Below are positions 1-6,343 of a stretch of 6,343 bases of DNA, piece after piece. Where the stretch lies: the NCBI GenBank assembly GCA_031285115.1, contig JAITWU010000050.1:1-6343 (forward strand), read 5' to 3'. A model generated the notes under the pieces. That model worked only from the letters and a program-made list of their open reading frames with translations, was not told where the DNA came from and did no database searches. Origin of the DNA: Azonexus sp. (GTDB lineage Bacteria > Pseudomonadota > Gammaproteobacteria > Burkholderiales > Rhodocyclaceae). How positions within the stretch are numbered: position 1 is the first letter of the stretch; each line of letters starts with the position of its first letter. A program made the translations under genes and the position numbers.

Positions 1-1275
1 CTCACCACCGCCCTCACCGGCCCCCTGCTCGAACTGGAGCGCCGTTTTCTCGATGCCAGCCCGCAGATCGAACGCTGGCTGCGCGGTCAATGGCTGGAGC
101 ACACGCCGCCTTTTTATTCCTCGGTCGATTTGCGCAATTCCGGCTTCAAGCTGGCGCCGGTCGATACCAATCTGTTCCCCGGCGGCTTCAACAATCTCAA
201 CCCGGCTTTTTTGCCGCTCTGCGTGCAGGCGACGATGAGCGCCATCGAGAAGTTTTGCCCAGAAGCGAAAAACCTGCTGCTGATCCCGGAAAACCACACG
301 CGCAATACTTTCTACCTGCAAAACGTCGCCCAGATTGCCGCCATTCTTCAGCAATCCGGCTTAAATGTCCGACTTGGCTCGCTGCTGCCTGATTTGACCG
401 GCCCGACGCCGGTCGATTTGCCAAACGGTCAGCAATTGTTGCTCGAACCGCTCATCCGCAGCGGCAACCGGCTTGGCGTCGCCGACTTTGAGCCGTGCGC
501 CATTTTGCTCAATAACGATCTGTCGGCAGGCATCCCGGCCATTTTGCAGGGGCTGGAGGAACAGGTCGTACTGCCGCCACTCCACGCCGGTTGGGCGGTG
601 CGGCGCAAATCCAACCACTTTGCCGCTTACGATCAGGTCGCCAACGACTTTGCCCGCGAAATCGGCATTGACCCGTGGCGCATCAACCCGGCTTTTTCGG
701 TGTGCCGCAGCGTCGATTTTCACGGACGCCAGGGCGAGGAGTGTCTGGCCGCCAATGTTGCCGCCGTGCTCGACATGGTGCGCGAAAAATACCGCGAATA
801 TGAAATCGACGAGACGCCCTACGTCGTCGTCAAGGCCGACGCCGGCACTTACGGCATGGGCGTCATGACCGTGCGCAGCGCCGACGAGGTGATTGCCTTG
901 AACCGCAAGCAGCGCAACAAAATGAGCGTGGTCAAGGAAGGTCTGGCGGTGACCGAGGTGCTGGTTCAGGAAGGCGTGCATTCTTTTGAGACGGTCAATG
1001 AAGCGGTCGCCGAGCCGGTCGTGTACATGATCGACCGTTACGTCGTCGGCGGCTTCTACCGCGTGCACACCGGGCGCGGCAAGGATGAAAACCTCAACGC
1101 GCCAGGAATGCGCTTCGAGCCGCTGGCTTTCGAGACCGGCTGCAACCTGCCCGATTACCGCTGCGGCAACCCGGATGCGCCGCCCAACCGTTTTTACGCC
1201 TACGGCGTCGTCGCCCGGCTGGCCTGTCTGGCGGCGGCGGTTGAGCTGGAGCGCACCGCTGCGACGACAAACTGA
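1..1275 (+). CDS. gshA: Glutamate--cysteine ligase, proteobacterial GshA type (5' end cut by window)
   Basis: This cytoplasmic enzyme joins L-glutamate and L-cysteine in an ATP-dependent reaction to give gamma-glutamylcysteine, the first step of glutathione synthesis. The frame is open from base 1 and ends at TGA 1273-1275, giving 424 visible codons. The family is about 430 residues long, so only a few N-terminal residues should be missing. Internal TTG or ATG codons (for example TTG at 130) are not the start, because conserved sequence (TGPLLELERRFLDA) lies upstream of them. Family-typical blocks recognised from memory are SVDLRNSGFKLAPVDTNLFP (codons 41-60), LLIPENHTRNTFYLQNV, ILLNNDLSAGIP, LPPLHAGWAVRRKSNHFA, VVKADAGTYGMGV (an ATP-grasp-like block near codons 276-288), RKQRNKMSVVKEG, and MIDRYVVGGFYRVHTGRG followed by NLNAPGMRFEPLAF. 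This family is distinct from the enterobacterial GshA. No frameshift or missing block is seen. The usual partner gene gshB does not follow; the next gene is a sensor kinase on the same strand after a 154-base gap. Confidence 0.95.
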   Translation, partial: LTTALTGPLLELERRFLDASPQIERWLRGQWLEHTPPFYSSVDLRNSGFKLAPVDTNLFPGGFNNLNPAFLPLCVQATMSAIEKFCPEAKNLLLIPENHTRNTFYLQNVAQIAAILQQSGLNVRLGSLLPDLTGPTPVDLPNGQQLLLEPLIRSGNRLGVADFEPCAILLNNDLSAGIPAILQGLEEQVVLPPLHAGWAVRRKSNHFAAYDQVANDFAREIGIDPWRINPAFSVCRSVDFHGRQGEECLAANVAAVLDMVREKYREYEIDETPYVVVKADAGTYGMGVMTVRSADEVIALNRKQRNKMSVVKEGLAVTEVLVQEGVHSFETVNEAVAEPVVYMIDRYVVGGFYRVHTGRGKDENLNAPGMRFEPLAFETGCNLPDYRCGNPDAPPNRFYAYGVVARLACLAAAVELERTAATTN

Positions 1276-1276
1276 A

Positions 1277-1309
1277 CGGCGCGAGAAATAATTCATCGTC
1301 GCTGCGCCG
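1277..1309 (+). terminator. Possible transcript-end hairpin after gshA (weak)
   Basis: Directly after the gshA stop, CGGCGC (1277-1282) can pair perfectly with GCGCCG (1304-1309), plus a G-T wobble inside, around a loop of about 20 bases. A competing stem, GTCGC (1298-1302) with GCGAC (1316-1320), overlaps it. Neither is followed by a T-run, so this is not a canonical intrinsic terminator. The position fits a transcript end or a 3'-stabilising structure. With this base composition a 6-bp stem can also arise by chance. Confidence 0.2.
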
Positions 1310-1337
1310 GTCTCTGCGACATACTGCGGCCAGCGCC

Positions 1338-1367
1338 TTGTCGGGCGGGTATGGCTCAGGCTATCCT
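1338..1367 (+). promoter_or_regulatory. Candidate sigma70-like promoter for the sensor kinase gene
   Basis: TTGTCG (1338-1343) and TATCCT (1362-1367) are separated by 18 bases. Each matches four of six positions of the -35 and -10 consensus, and they lie about 60 bases upstream of the kinase start. A perfect inverted repeat (1355-1370) covers the -10 element. A less likely alternative is GAGACA (1368-1373) with CATATT (1393-1398) at 19-base spacing. The gap needs a promoter if gshA terminates before it, but these matches are weak and come from inspection only. Confidence 0.25.
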
Positions 1368-1370
1368 GAG
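1355..1370. repeat. Perfect 6-bp inverted repeat, possible operator
   Basis: CTCAGG (1355-1360) and CCTGAG (1365-1370) are perfect reverse complements around the 4-base spacer CTAT. The repeat overlaps the candidate -10 element. CAGGCT also recurs as a direct repeat at 1357-1362 and 1372-1377. The size suits either a small RNA hairpin with a tetraloop or a dimeric-regulator half-site pair. No T-run follows, so it is unlikely to be an intrinsic terminator. No known operator consensus is recognised. Confidence 0.35.
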
Positions 1371-1414
1371 ACAGGCTGGTCGGCATTCGCTACATATTTC
1401 CAGTAGACCATCGC

Positions 1415-1432
1415 AGAGGGAGAAGTATTTTG
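1415..1432 (+). promoter_or_regulatory. Ribosome binding site that fixes a TTG start for the kinase
   Basis: The purine-rich stretch AGAGGGAGAAG (1415-1425) is a good Shine-Dalgarno match and sits 4-9 bases before TTG at 1430-1432. The first in-frame ATG (1475, residue 16) has no close purine-rich site upstream and would start almost at the first membrane helix. TTG 1430 is therefore preferred. Confidence 0.6.
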
Positions 1433-4400
1433 CGCGGCATATCATTGGGAAAATCGGATTTTGCCAACAGTCTGATGTTTCGCATCGGACTGTTGGTTCT
1501 CGTCGCGCTGGTCATTTTCACCATTGCCACCGTCGAGTTGATTGGCCGACCGACCGTCAACCGTCTGGCCGAAACCCAGTTGCGGCTTGCCTCCGAACAG
1601 CTCGAAGGGCGCTATACGCGGCTCCTCAACAATGTCGAAACGACCCTGCGCAGCGGTCAGGCGTGGATTGGCGCGAGCCATATCGACTACAACGAGTTGT
1701 TGCGCTTCAACGAATTTTTCTTCCCCATTCTGGCGCATGATGGCGAAATCAACTCGGTTCTCTTCGCCAACGAGTCGGGACGCGGATTTTTCATGTTTCT
1801 CGATGGCGAGGGCGGCTGGTACAACCGCATTTCCAACCCCGACGGCTGGCGCGAAAACACCTACTGGATTCACTGGAACGCCGAGGGAGAGATCATCTCG
1901 ATCGAAACCCGCGAGCAATACGATCCACGCCAGCGCCCCTGGTTCAAAGGCGCGATGGCCCAGACCGACGCCAAGGCGGTGGCGTGGACCGAACCCTATA
2001 TTTTCTTCACCAACAAGGAGCCGGGCGTTACCGCCTCGGTTCGCGGGCAGGCGGCTGACGGCTCACATTACGTGCTGGCCTACGATGTCCGCCTCAAGGA
2101 AGTGACCAATTTCACCACCCGGCTCAGTGTTGGCCGGGATGGTCATGCCGCCATTCTCCTCAACGATGGCCGTCTGATCGCGCCGCCCGATCGCGCCCGT
2201 TTCGCCAATCCGGAGATGCAGAGCCAGGCTCTCCTCAAACAACCGGCGGAACTCGGCCTGCAAGAACTGGCCGAAGCCTACCGGCTGTGGCGGGCGGAAC
2301 CGGCGCCGGAACAACGCCTGCACACCTTTAGCCGCCCGGATGGCGACTGGCTCAGTTTGTTTACCCGCAGTTCCGATGGCCGCACCGGCGTCTGGCTCGG
2401 CGTTGTCGCGCCGCTCCGCGATTTCATCCCGATCAACACCAGAGACATCGTCGTCTTCGGCCTCTTGCTGCTCGCCACCCTGTCTCTCAGCGGCATTGTC
2501 GCCGTCCGCATTGCTCACCGCTTTGGTCAGCCGCTGGCGAAACTGACGGCGGAAAGCCAGCGCATCGGCCGTCTCGAACTGGAGCAGCCGGTCGCCGCCG
2601 CCGCCCCCTGGCGCGAAGTCGCGGAACTCGCCGATGGCCTCGAAAACATGCGCCAGCGTCTGTTGCAATCGCGTCAGGCGATGCAGGAGGCGGCGGCTGA
2701 ACTCGAAGAAACCATCGCCCGGCGCACCCAGGATCTGCTTCAGAGCCGGGGCACCCTGCAAAAACGGGAAGCCTTCTACCGCGCCATTTTCGACAATGCC
2801 GCCGTCGGCATCATCAGTCTCGCGCCGGATTTGCAACCCAGCGAAATCAATCCGGCCTTCACCGCTTTCCTCGATCAATCGCTCGCTGACCTGCTCGAAC
2901 ATTCCAGCATTGGCCTCACACCGTCTGAATCAGCCCGCCTGCAAAAAGCCCTGGGCGAAATGGCCGACGGTCAGCGCAGCAGCCTGCGCGATGAGTTTGA
3001 ATTCGTCGATAGCCACGGCGCAACGCGCTGGGGCGACCTCCAGGTTACGGTCGTGCCGGATGCTGCGGGCAAGGTCGATCACCTGTTGCTGACCGTGCTC
3101 GACATTACCGTCCGCCACCAAGTTCAGGCCGAGCTGGTCAGCCAGTTCGCCTTCCAGCGCGCCCTGCTCGACACCATTCCCAATCCCATTTTCTACAAGG
3201 GCGCGGATACCCGCTTTATCGGCTGCAACAAGGCTTATGAGGAATTTTTCGGCATCTCGCGCGCCCGCTTCGTCGGGCTGCGCGTGCTCGATCTTGAGTA
3301 TCTGCCGGAGGACGAGCGCATCGCCTTTCAGGCCGAGGACGAAATGGTCATTGCCAGCGGCGGCGGCGCCATCCGCGAGACGACAATGCCGCACAGCGAC
3401 GGCCACCGGCGCGACGTGCTCTACTCCATACAGGGCTTTCGCACGCCGGGCGGCGAGCCGGGCGGCCTGATCGGCCTCATCGTCGACATCACGCCGCAAA
3501 AAGAAGCCGAACGCGAAGCCGACCGGGCGCGCTTCGCCGCTGAAGCCGCAGCGGCGGCCAAAGGCACTTTCCTCGCCAATATGAGCCACGAGATCCGGAC
3601 GCCGATGAACGCCATCATCGGCATGACCTACCTGCTCCAGCAGACTGAACTCGCGCCGCGCCAGCGCAACTATCTGGGCAAGGTTGAAACCGCCGCCAAG
3701 GGACTGCTCGGCATCATCAACGACATTCTCGACCTGTCGAAGGTCGAAGCCGGGATGATGAATATCGAACAGGTCGCCTTCAGCCTCGAAGCCAGTCTGC
3801 GCGAACTGGCGGGCCTGAGCAGCCTGAAAGCCCGCGAGCGCGACCTCGAACTGCTGTTCGATCTGGCCGCTGGCGTGCCCGACCGGCTGATTGGCGACCC
3901 GCTGCGCCTCGGTCAGGTGCTCATCAATCTGGTCAGCAACGCCATCAAGTTTACCGAACATGGCGAAGTCACCGTCGGCGTCGCCCTGGTCGAACATCGT
4001 GAGGACAAAGTTCGGCTGCGCTTTACCGTGCGCGATACCGGCATCGGCATGACCGCCGAACAAACGGCCCGCATCTTTTCCGCCTTCACGCAGGCCGACA
4101 GCTCGACCACCCGCAAATATGGCGGCACCGGCCTCGGCCTTGCCATCAGCCAGCGCATCGTGCGCCTGATGGACGGCGAAATCAGCGTCAGCAGCGAACC
4201 CGGCGTCGGTAGCTGCTTTGCTTTCGAGGCGCTGTTCGGCCTCACCGACGAAGTATTGCTGACGCCGCCCTCCAGCCTGCCCGGCTCGCTGCGGGCGCTG
4301 ATCGTCGATGACAGCAGCGCCGCCCGCGAAGTCTACGCCCACATGCTTGACAGCCTCGACATCGACAATCAGGCCGTCGCCAGCGGCAGCGAGGCGCTGG

Positions 4401-5710
4401 CGCGAATCAGCGCCGCCCGGCAGGCCGACCAGCCCTTCCACCTCTTGCTGCTCGACTGGAAAATGCCGGGCATGGATGGCATCGAAGTGCTGGCGGCGCT
4501 GCGGCGCAGCGACAGCGCCCCGCCAGCGGTGATCATGAGCACCGCCTACGATCATTCCGATTTGCAGGCGGTGCTCGGCGATCTGACGGTTGACGCCATT
4601 CTCGACAAGCCAGCCACCACCTCGTCGCTGCTCAACAGCATCATGGCCGCCCTGCACCACACCACCTCCGCCGAACAAGGCCCGCTGGCGAGCCAGATGC
4701 CGCACTTCAAGGGGCAGCGCGTGTTGCTGGTCGAAGACAACGAAATCAACCGGGAACTGGCCAGGGAAATTCTCACCGACTCCAGTTTGCAGGTCACCAC
4801 CGCCGAGGACGGCGCCGAAGCCCTGAACCGGCTGCGCCAGGAAAGTTTCGATCTGGTCCTCATGGATTGCCAGATGCCCGTCATGGACGGCTACGAGGCA
4901 ACCCGGCGCATCCGCAGCGAACTTGACCTCGGTGACCTGCCGATTATCGCCATGACGGCCAACGCGCTCTCCGGCGACCGCGAACGCTGTCTGGCAGTCG
5001 GCATGAACGACCACGTCGCCAAGCCGATCGACATCGGCGCCATGCTGACGACACTGGCCTACTGGCTCGACGCCAGCCCAACGGCCACGGCAGCGCCGGT
5101 GGTCGCCGCCGATAATCCGAAAGAGGTTCTCGACCCGTCCGCCGCTTTGGCCCGGCTCGGGCACAATCACGAACTCTATGGTCGCCTGATTGCCCGCTTC
5201 GGCGACAGCCAGAGTGACGCCGCGACCCGCCTGAGCGCCGCCGTCGCCGCTGGCGACAAGGCTTCCGCACTGCTCATCGTCCATACCCTGCGCGGTCTCG
5301 CCGCTAACCTTGGCGCCAATCGCCTTGCGAGCCAGGCTGGCAAGCTGGAGAGCCTGTTCAAGGAAACACCGGACGCTGCGATTCCAGATGACCTGATGAC
5401 GGCCCTCGCCGAAGAACTGCAAGCCGCGCTGACGGCCATCGCCGCCTACGCCGCAGCGCATGAAAGCGCCGCCGCATCTTCGGCGAAGCCGCTCGATTCA
5501 GCCAGCCTGCGCTCGGCCCTCAAAAATCTGCGCGAACTGGTCGAGGCTTCCGACACCACTTCCCTGCGGGAATTTGAAGCGATTGCCGACAACCTGCGGC
5601 AATACATCAGTCCAGCCCGTGTCGACGAACTGGGAAGACTGATCGACCAGTACGAATTTGAAGGCGCCGCCGCCATCCTCGACGCTCTCCTTGGCCACGC
5701 CAAATCCTGA
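1430..5710 (+). CDS. Hybrid sensor histidine kinase, Cache-HAMP-PAS-PAS-HisKA-HATPase-REC-REC-Hpt
   Basis: This is a 1426-residue inner-membrane sensor kinase built for a multistep phosphorelay. Visible in order are a first membrane helix (about 17-38), a periplasmic double-Cache-like sensor (about 41-335, with [12 protein letters not shown] at 164-175 and [14 protein letters not shown] at 186-199), and a second membrane helix (about 340-361). HAMP (about 360-412) and a coiled coil (about 412-447) follow, then two PAS domains (about 448-565 and 575-690). HisKA carries [15 protein letters not shown] with phospho-acceptor His720. HATPase_c has N-box Asn837, DTGIGM (869-874), FSAFTQAD (883-890) and [10 protein letters not shown] (898-907). 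REC1 (about 953-1075) has Asp960/961, Asp1009, Thr1038 and Lys1060. REC2 (about 1096-1210) has Glu1102/Asp1103, Asp1146, Thr1176 and Lys1198. Hpt (about 1238-1335) has [12 protein letters not shown] with His1285. A helical tail (1352-1426) lacks a plausible acceptor histidine. There is no DNA-binding, GGDEF or EAL output, so phosphate should pass from Hpt to a regulator encoded elsewhere. The architecture recalls BarA/EvgS-type relays, but the sequence names neither the ligand nor the pathway. The TTG start is chosen from the upstream ribosome binding site; ATG 1475 is the alternative. Confidence 0.95.
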   Translation: MRGISLGKSDFANSLMFRIGLLVLVALVIFTIATVELIGRPTVNRLAETQLRLASEQLEGRYTRLLNNVETTLRSGQAWIGASHIDYNELLRFNEFFFPILAHDGEINSVLFANESGRGFFMFLDGEGGWYNRISNPDGWRENTYWIHWNAEGEIISIETREQYDPRQRPWFKGAMAQTDAKAVAWTEPYIFFTNKEPGVTASVRGQAADGSHYVLAYDVRLKEVTNFTTRLSVGRDGHAAILLNDGRLIAPPDRARFANPEMQSQALLKQPAELGLQELAEAYRLWRAEPAPEQRLHTFSRPDGDWLSLFTRSSDGRTGVWLGVVAPLRDFIPINTRDIVVFGLLLLATLSLSGIVAVRIAHRFGQPLAKLTAESQRIGRLELEQPVAAAAPWREVAELADGLENMRQRLLQSRQAMQEAAAELEETIARRTQDLLQSRGTLQKREAFYRAIFDNAAVGIISLAPDLQPSEINPAFTAFLDQSLADLLEHSSIGLTPSESARLQKALGEMADGQRSSLRDEFEFVDSHGATRWGDLQVTVVPDAAGKVDHLLLTVLDITVRHQVQAELVSQFAFQRALLDTIPNPIFYKGADTRFIGCNKAYEEFFGISRARFVGLRVLDLEYLPEDERIAFQAEDEMVIASGGGAIRETTMPHSDGHRRDVLYSIQGFRTPGGEPGGLIGLIVDITPQKEAEREADRARFAAEAAAAAKGTFLANMSHEIRTPMNAIIGMTYLLQQTELAPRQRNYLGKVETAAKGLLGIINDILDLSKVEAGMMNIEQVAFSLEASLRELAGLSSLKARERDLELLFDLAAGVPDRLIGDPLRLGQVLINLVSNAIKFTEHGEVTVGVALVEHREDKVRLRFTVRDTGIGMTAEQTARIFSAFTQADSSTTRKYGGTGLGLAISQRIVRLMDGEISVSSEPGVGSCFAFEALFGLTDEVLLTPPSSLPGSLRALIVDDSSAAREVYAHMLDSLDIDNQAVASGSEALARISAARQADQPFHLLLLDWKMPGMDGIEVLAALRRSDSAPPAVIMSTAYDHSDLQAVLGDLTVDAILDKPATTSSLLNSIMAALHHTTSAEQGPLASQMPHFKGQRVLLVEDNEINRELAREILTDSSLQVTTAEDGAEALNRLRQESFDLVLMDCQMPVMDGYEATRRIRSELDLGDLPIIAMTANALSGDRERCLAVGMNDHVAKPIDIGAMLTTLAYWLDASPTATAAPVVAADNPKEVLDPSAALARLGHNHELYGRLIARFGDSQSDAATRLSAAVAAGDKASALLIVHTLRGLAANLGANRLASQAGKLESLFKETPDAAIPDDLMTALAEELQAALTAIAAYAAAHESAAASSAKPLDSASLRSALKNLRELVEASDTTSLREFEAIADNLRQYISPARVDELGRLIDQYEFEGAAAILDALLGHAKS

Positions 5711-5723
5711 GCGGACAACCGTG
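5711..5723 (+). promoter_or_regulatory. Weak ribosome binding site and GTG start of rarA
   Basis: GCGGA (5711-5715) lies five bases before GTG 5721 and begins right after the kinase TGA (5708-5710). The match to a Shine-Dalgarno site is modest. GTG 5721 is chosen because the resulting N terminus, [19 protein letters not shown], runs into the conserved RarA start block at the expected distance. Ribosomes ending on the kinase could reinitiate here. Confidence 0.5.
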
Positions 5724-6343
5724 TCTGATCTGTTCGCCCAGGAACCCATCGCCCCGCTCGCCGAGGCGCTCCGCCCGAAAACGCTCGACGAAGTGGTCGG
5801 GCAATCGCACCTTTTGGGCGAGGGAAAACCCCTCAAACTGGCCTTTCAGTCCGGCAAGCCGCACTCGATGATCTTCTGGGGGCCGCCGGGCGTCGGCAAA
5901 ACAACCCTGGCGCGGCTGACGGCAACGGCTTTCAAATGCGAATTCATTGCCCTGTCCGCCGTTTTTTCCGGCGTCAAAGACATCCGGGCGGCGATGGAGG
6001 AAGCCGAGCGGAATCTGGCGCGGGGCTTGCAGACCATCTTGTTCGTCGATGAAATTCACCGCTTCAACAAATCCCAGCAAGACGCCCTCTTGCCTTATGC
6101 CGAAAGCGGCCTGGTCACCTTTATCGGCGCGACGACCGAAAATCCTTCCTTTGAAGTGAACTCGGCCTTGCTCTCACGAGCGCAGGTTTATGTCCTCAAG
6201 CCGATCTCCGACGAAGAACAAAAACAACTGCTCGAACGCGCCCTGAGCGCCCTGGGCGGTCTCGAATTTGACGATCAAGCCAGAGACACCCTGATCGGCT
6301 ACGCCGACGGCGACGCCCGCAGGCTCCTCAACCTCCTCGAACA
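5721..6343 (+). CDS. rarA: Replication-associated recombination protein A, AAA+ ATPase (3' end cut by window)
   Basis: RarA (MgsA) is a cytoplasmic AAA+ ATPase related to eukaryotic WRNIP1/Mgs1 and to clamp-loader and RuvB-type motors. It acts on stalled replication forks and single-strand DNA ends and is known to interact with SSB. The frame stays open from GTG 5721 to the window end, giving 207 codons of about 440 for the family, so the C-terminal oligomerisation part lies outside. Walker [10 protein letters not shown] is at residues 54-62 (Lys60). Walker B ILFVDEIH is at 106-113 (Asp110, Glu111), followed by the family signature [12 protein letters not shown]. The sensor 1 block [20 protein letters not shown] (134-153) ends with the arginine-finger candidate Arg153, and [14 protein letters not shown] near the window end is the sensor 2 region. 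This closely matches E. coli RarA from memory. The gene begins 10 bases after the kinase stop and has no promoter of its own visible nearby, so cotranscription is likely. All catalytic motifs in the visible half are intact. Confidence 0.95.
   Translation, partial: MSDLFAQEPIAPLAEALRPKTLDEVVGQSHLLGEGKPLKLAFQSGKPHSMIFWGPPGVGKTTLARLTATAFKCEFIALSAVFSGVKDIRAAMEEAERNLARGLQTILFVDEIHRFNKSQQDALLPYAESGLVTFIGATTENPSFEVNSALLSRAQVYVLKPISDEEQKQLLERALSALGGLEFDDQARDTLIGYADGDARRLLNLLE

Noticed and set aside
361..1386. A 341-codon minus-strand open frame opposite gshA
   Set aside because: It is a mirror of the GC-biased gshA codons, with no family motifs and a His/Val/Ala-rich composition typical of antisense translation.
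1276..1429. A possible riboswitch or small RNA in the gap between gshA and the kinase
   Set aside because: Only short isolated stems are seen, with no conserved core of a known riboswitch class (no cyclic-di-GMP, TPP, cobalamin or glycine motif) and no terminator with a T-run.
1351..1740. A small + strand frame (129 codons) starting at ATG 1351 in the gap, as a possible leader peptide
   Set aside because: It runs far into the kinase gene in another frame, has no ribosome binding site and shows no recognisable protein features.
2920..2929. ACCGTCTGAA, one base different from the Neisseria DNA uptake core GCCGTCTGAA
   Set aside because: It is a single imperfect copy inside a conserved coding region. 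Real uptake sequences are exact and frequent, often as inverted pairs in gaps.
2930..5461. A very long minus-strand open frame (843 codons) opposite the kinase gene
   Set aside because: Its translation is low-complexity and shows no recognisable domain, while the + strand carries unmistakable kinase, receiver and Hpt motifs. Long antisense frames are expected opposite GC-rich coding sequence with strong third-position bias.
1..6343. A defence system, mobile element, CRISPR array or other novel system
   Set aside because: All visible coding sequence belongs to well-known core or signalling families. There are no repeat arrays, transposase motifs, integrase sites, toxin-antitoxin pairs or compositional islands, and the only gap is 154 bases.

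Overview
The window reads as an ordinary chromosomal segment of a GC-rich proteobacterium. A betaproteobacterium, possibly Rhodocyclales-like, is most likely: the glutamate-cysteine ligase belongs to the proteobacterial GshA type typical of Betaproteobacteria and Acidithiobacillus, and all genes share the same strong preference for G or C at third codon positions. The taxonomic call is an inference from protein style, not from a search. All three genes lie on the + strand, and no RNA gene, insertion sequence, phage gene or CRISPR array is visible.

Layout: (1) positions 1-1275 hold gshA, first enzyme of glutathione synthesis, missing only a few N-terminal codons at the window edge. (2) Positions 1276-1429 are a 154-base non-coding gap with two short inverted repeats, a weak sigma70-like promoter candidate and a good ribosome binding site before a TTG start. 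(3) Positions 1430-5710 encode a 1426-residue membrane-bound hybrid sensor histidine kinase: TM, periplasmic Cache sensor, TM, HAMP, two PAS domains, HisKA, HATPase, two receiver domains, Hpt and a helical tail. (4) From 5721 to the window end lies the first half of rarA (mgsA), an AAA+ ATPase of stalled-fork maintenance.

The kinase has every residue needed for an intramolecular His-Asp-His relay but no output domain, so its final response regulator must be encoded elsewhere. Only 10 bases separate it from rarA, so the two are probably cotranscribed, although no functional link is evident. gshA probably ends its own transcript. I see no evidence of a new biological system. The points worth a second look are two intact receivers in one kinase, a Cache pocket with residues resembling the amino-acid-binding motif, and the kinase-rarA arrangement.
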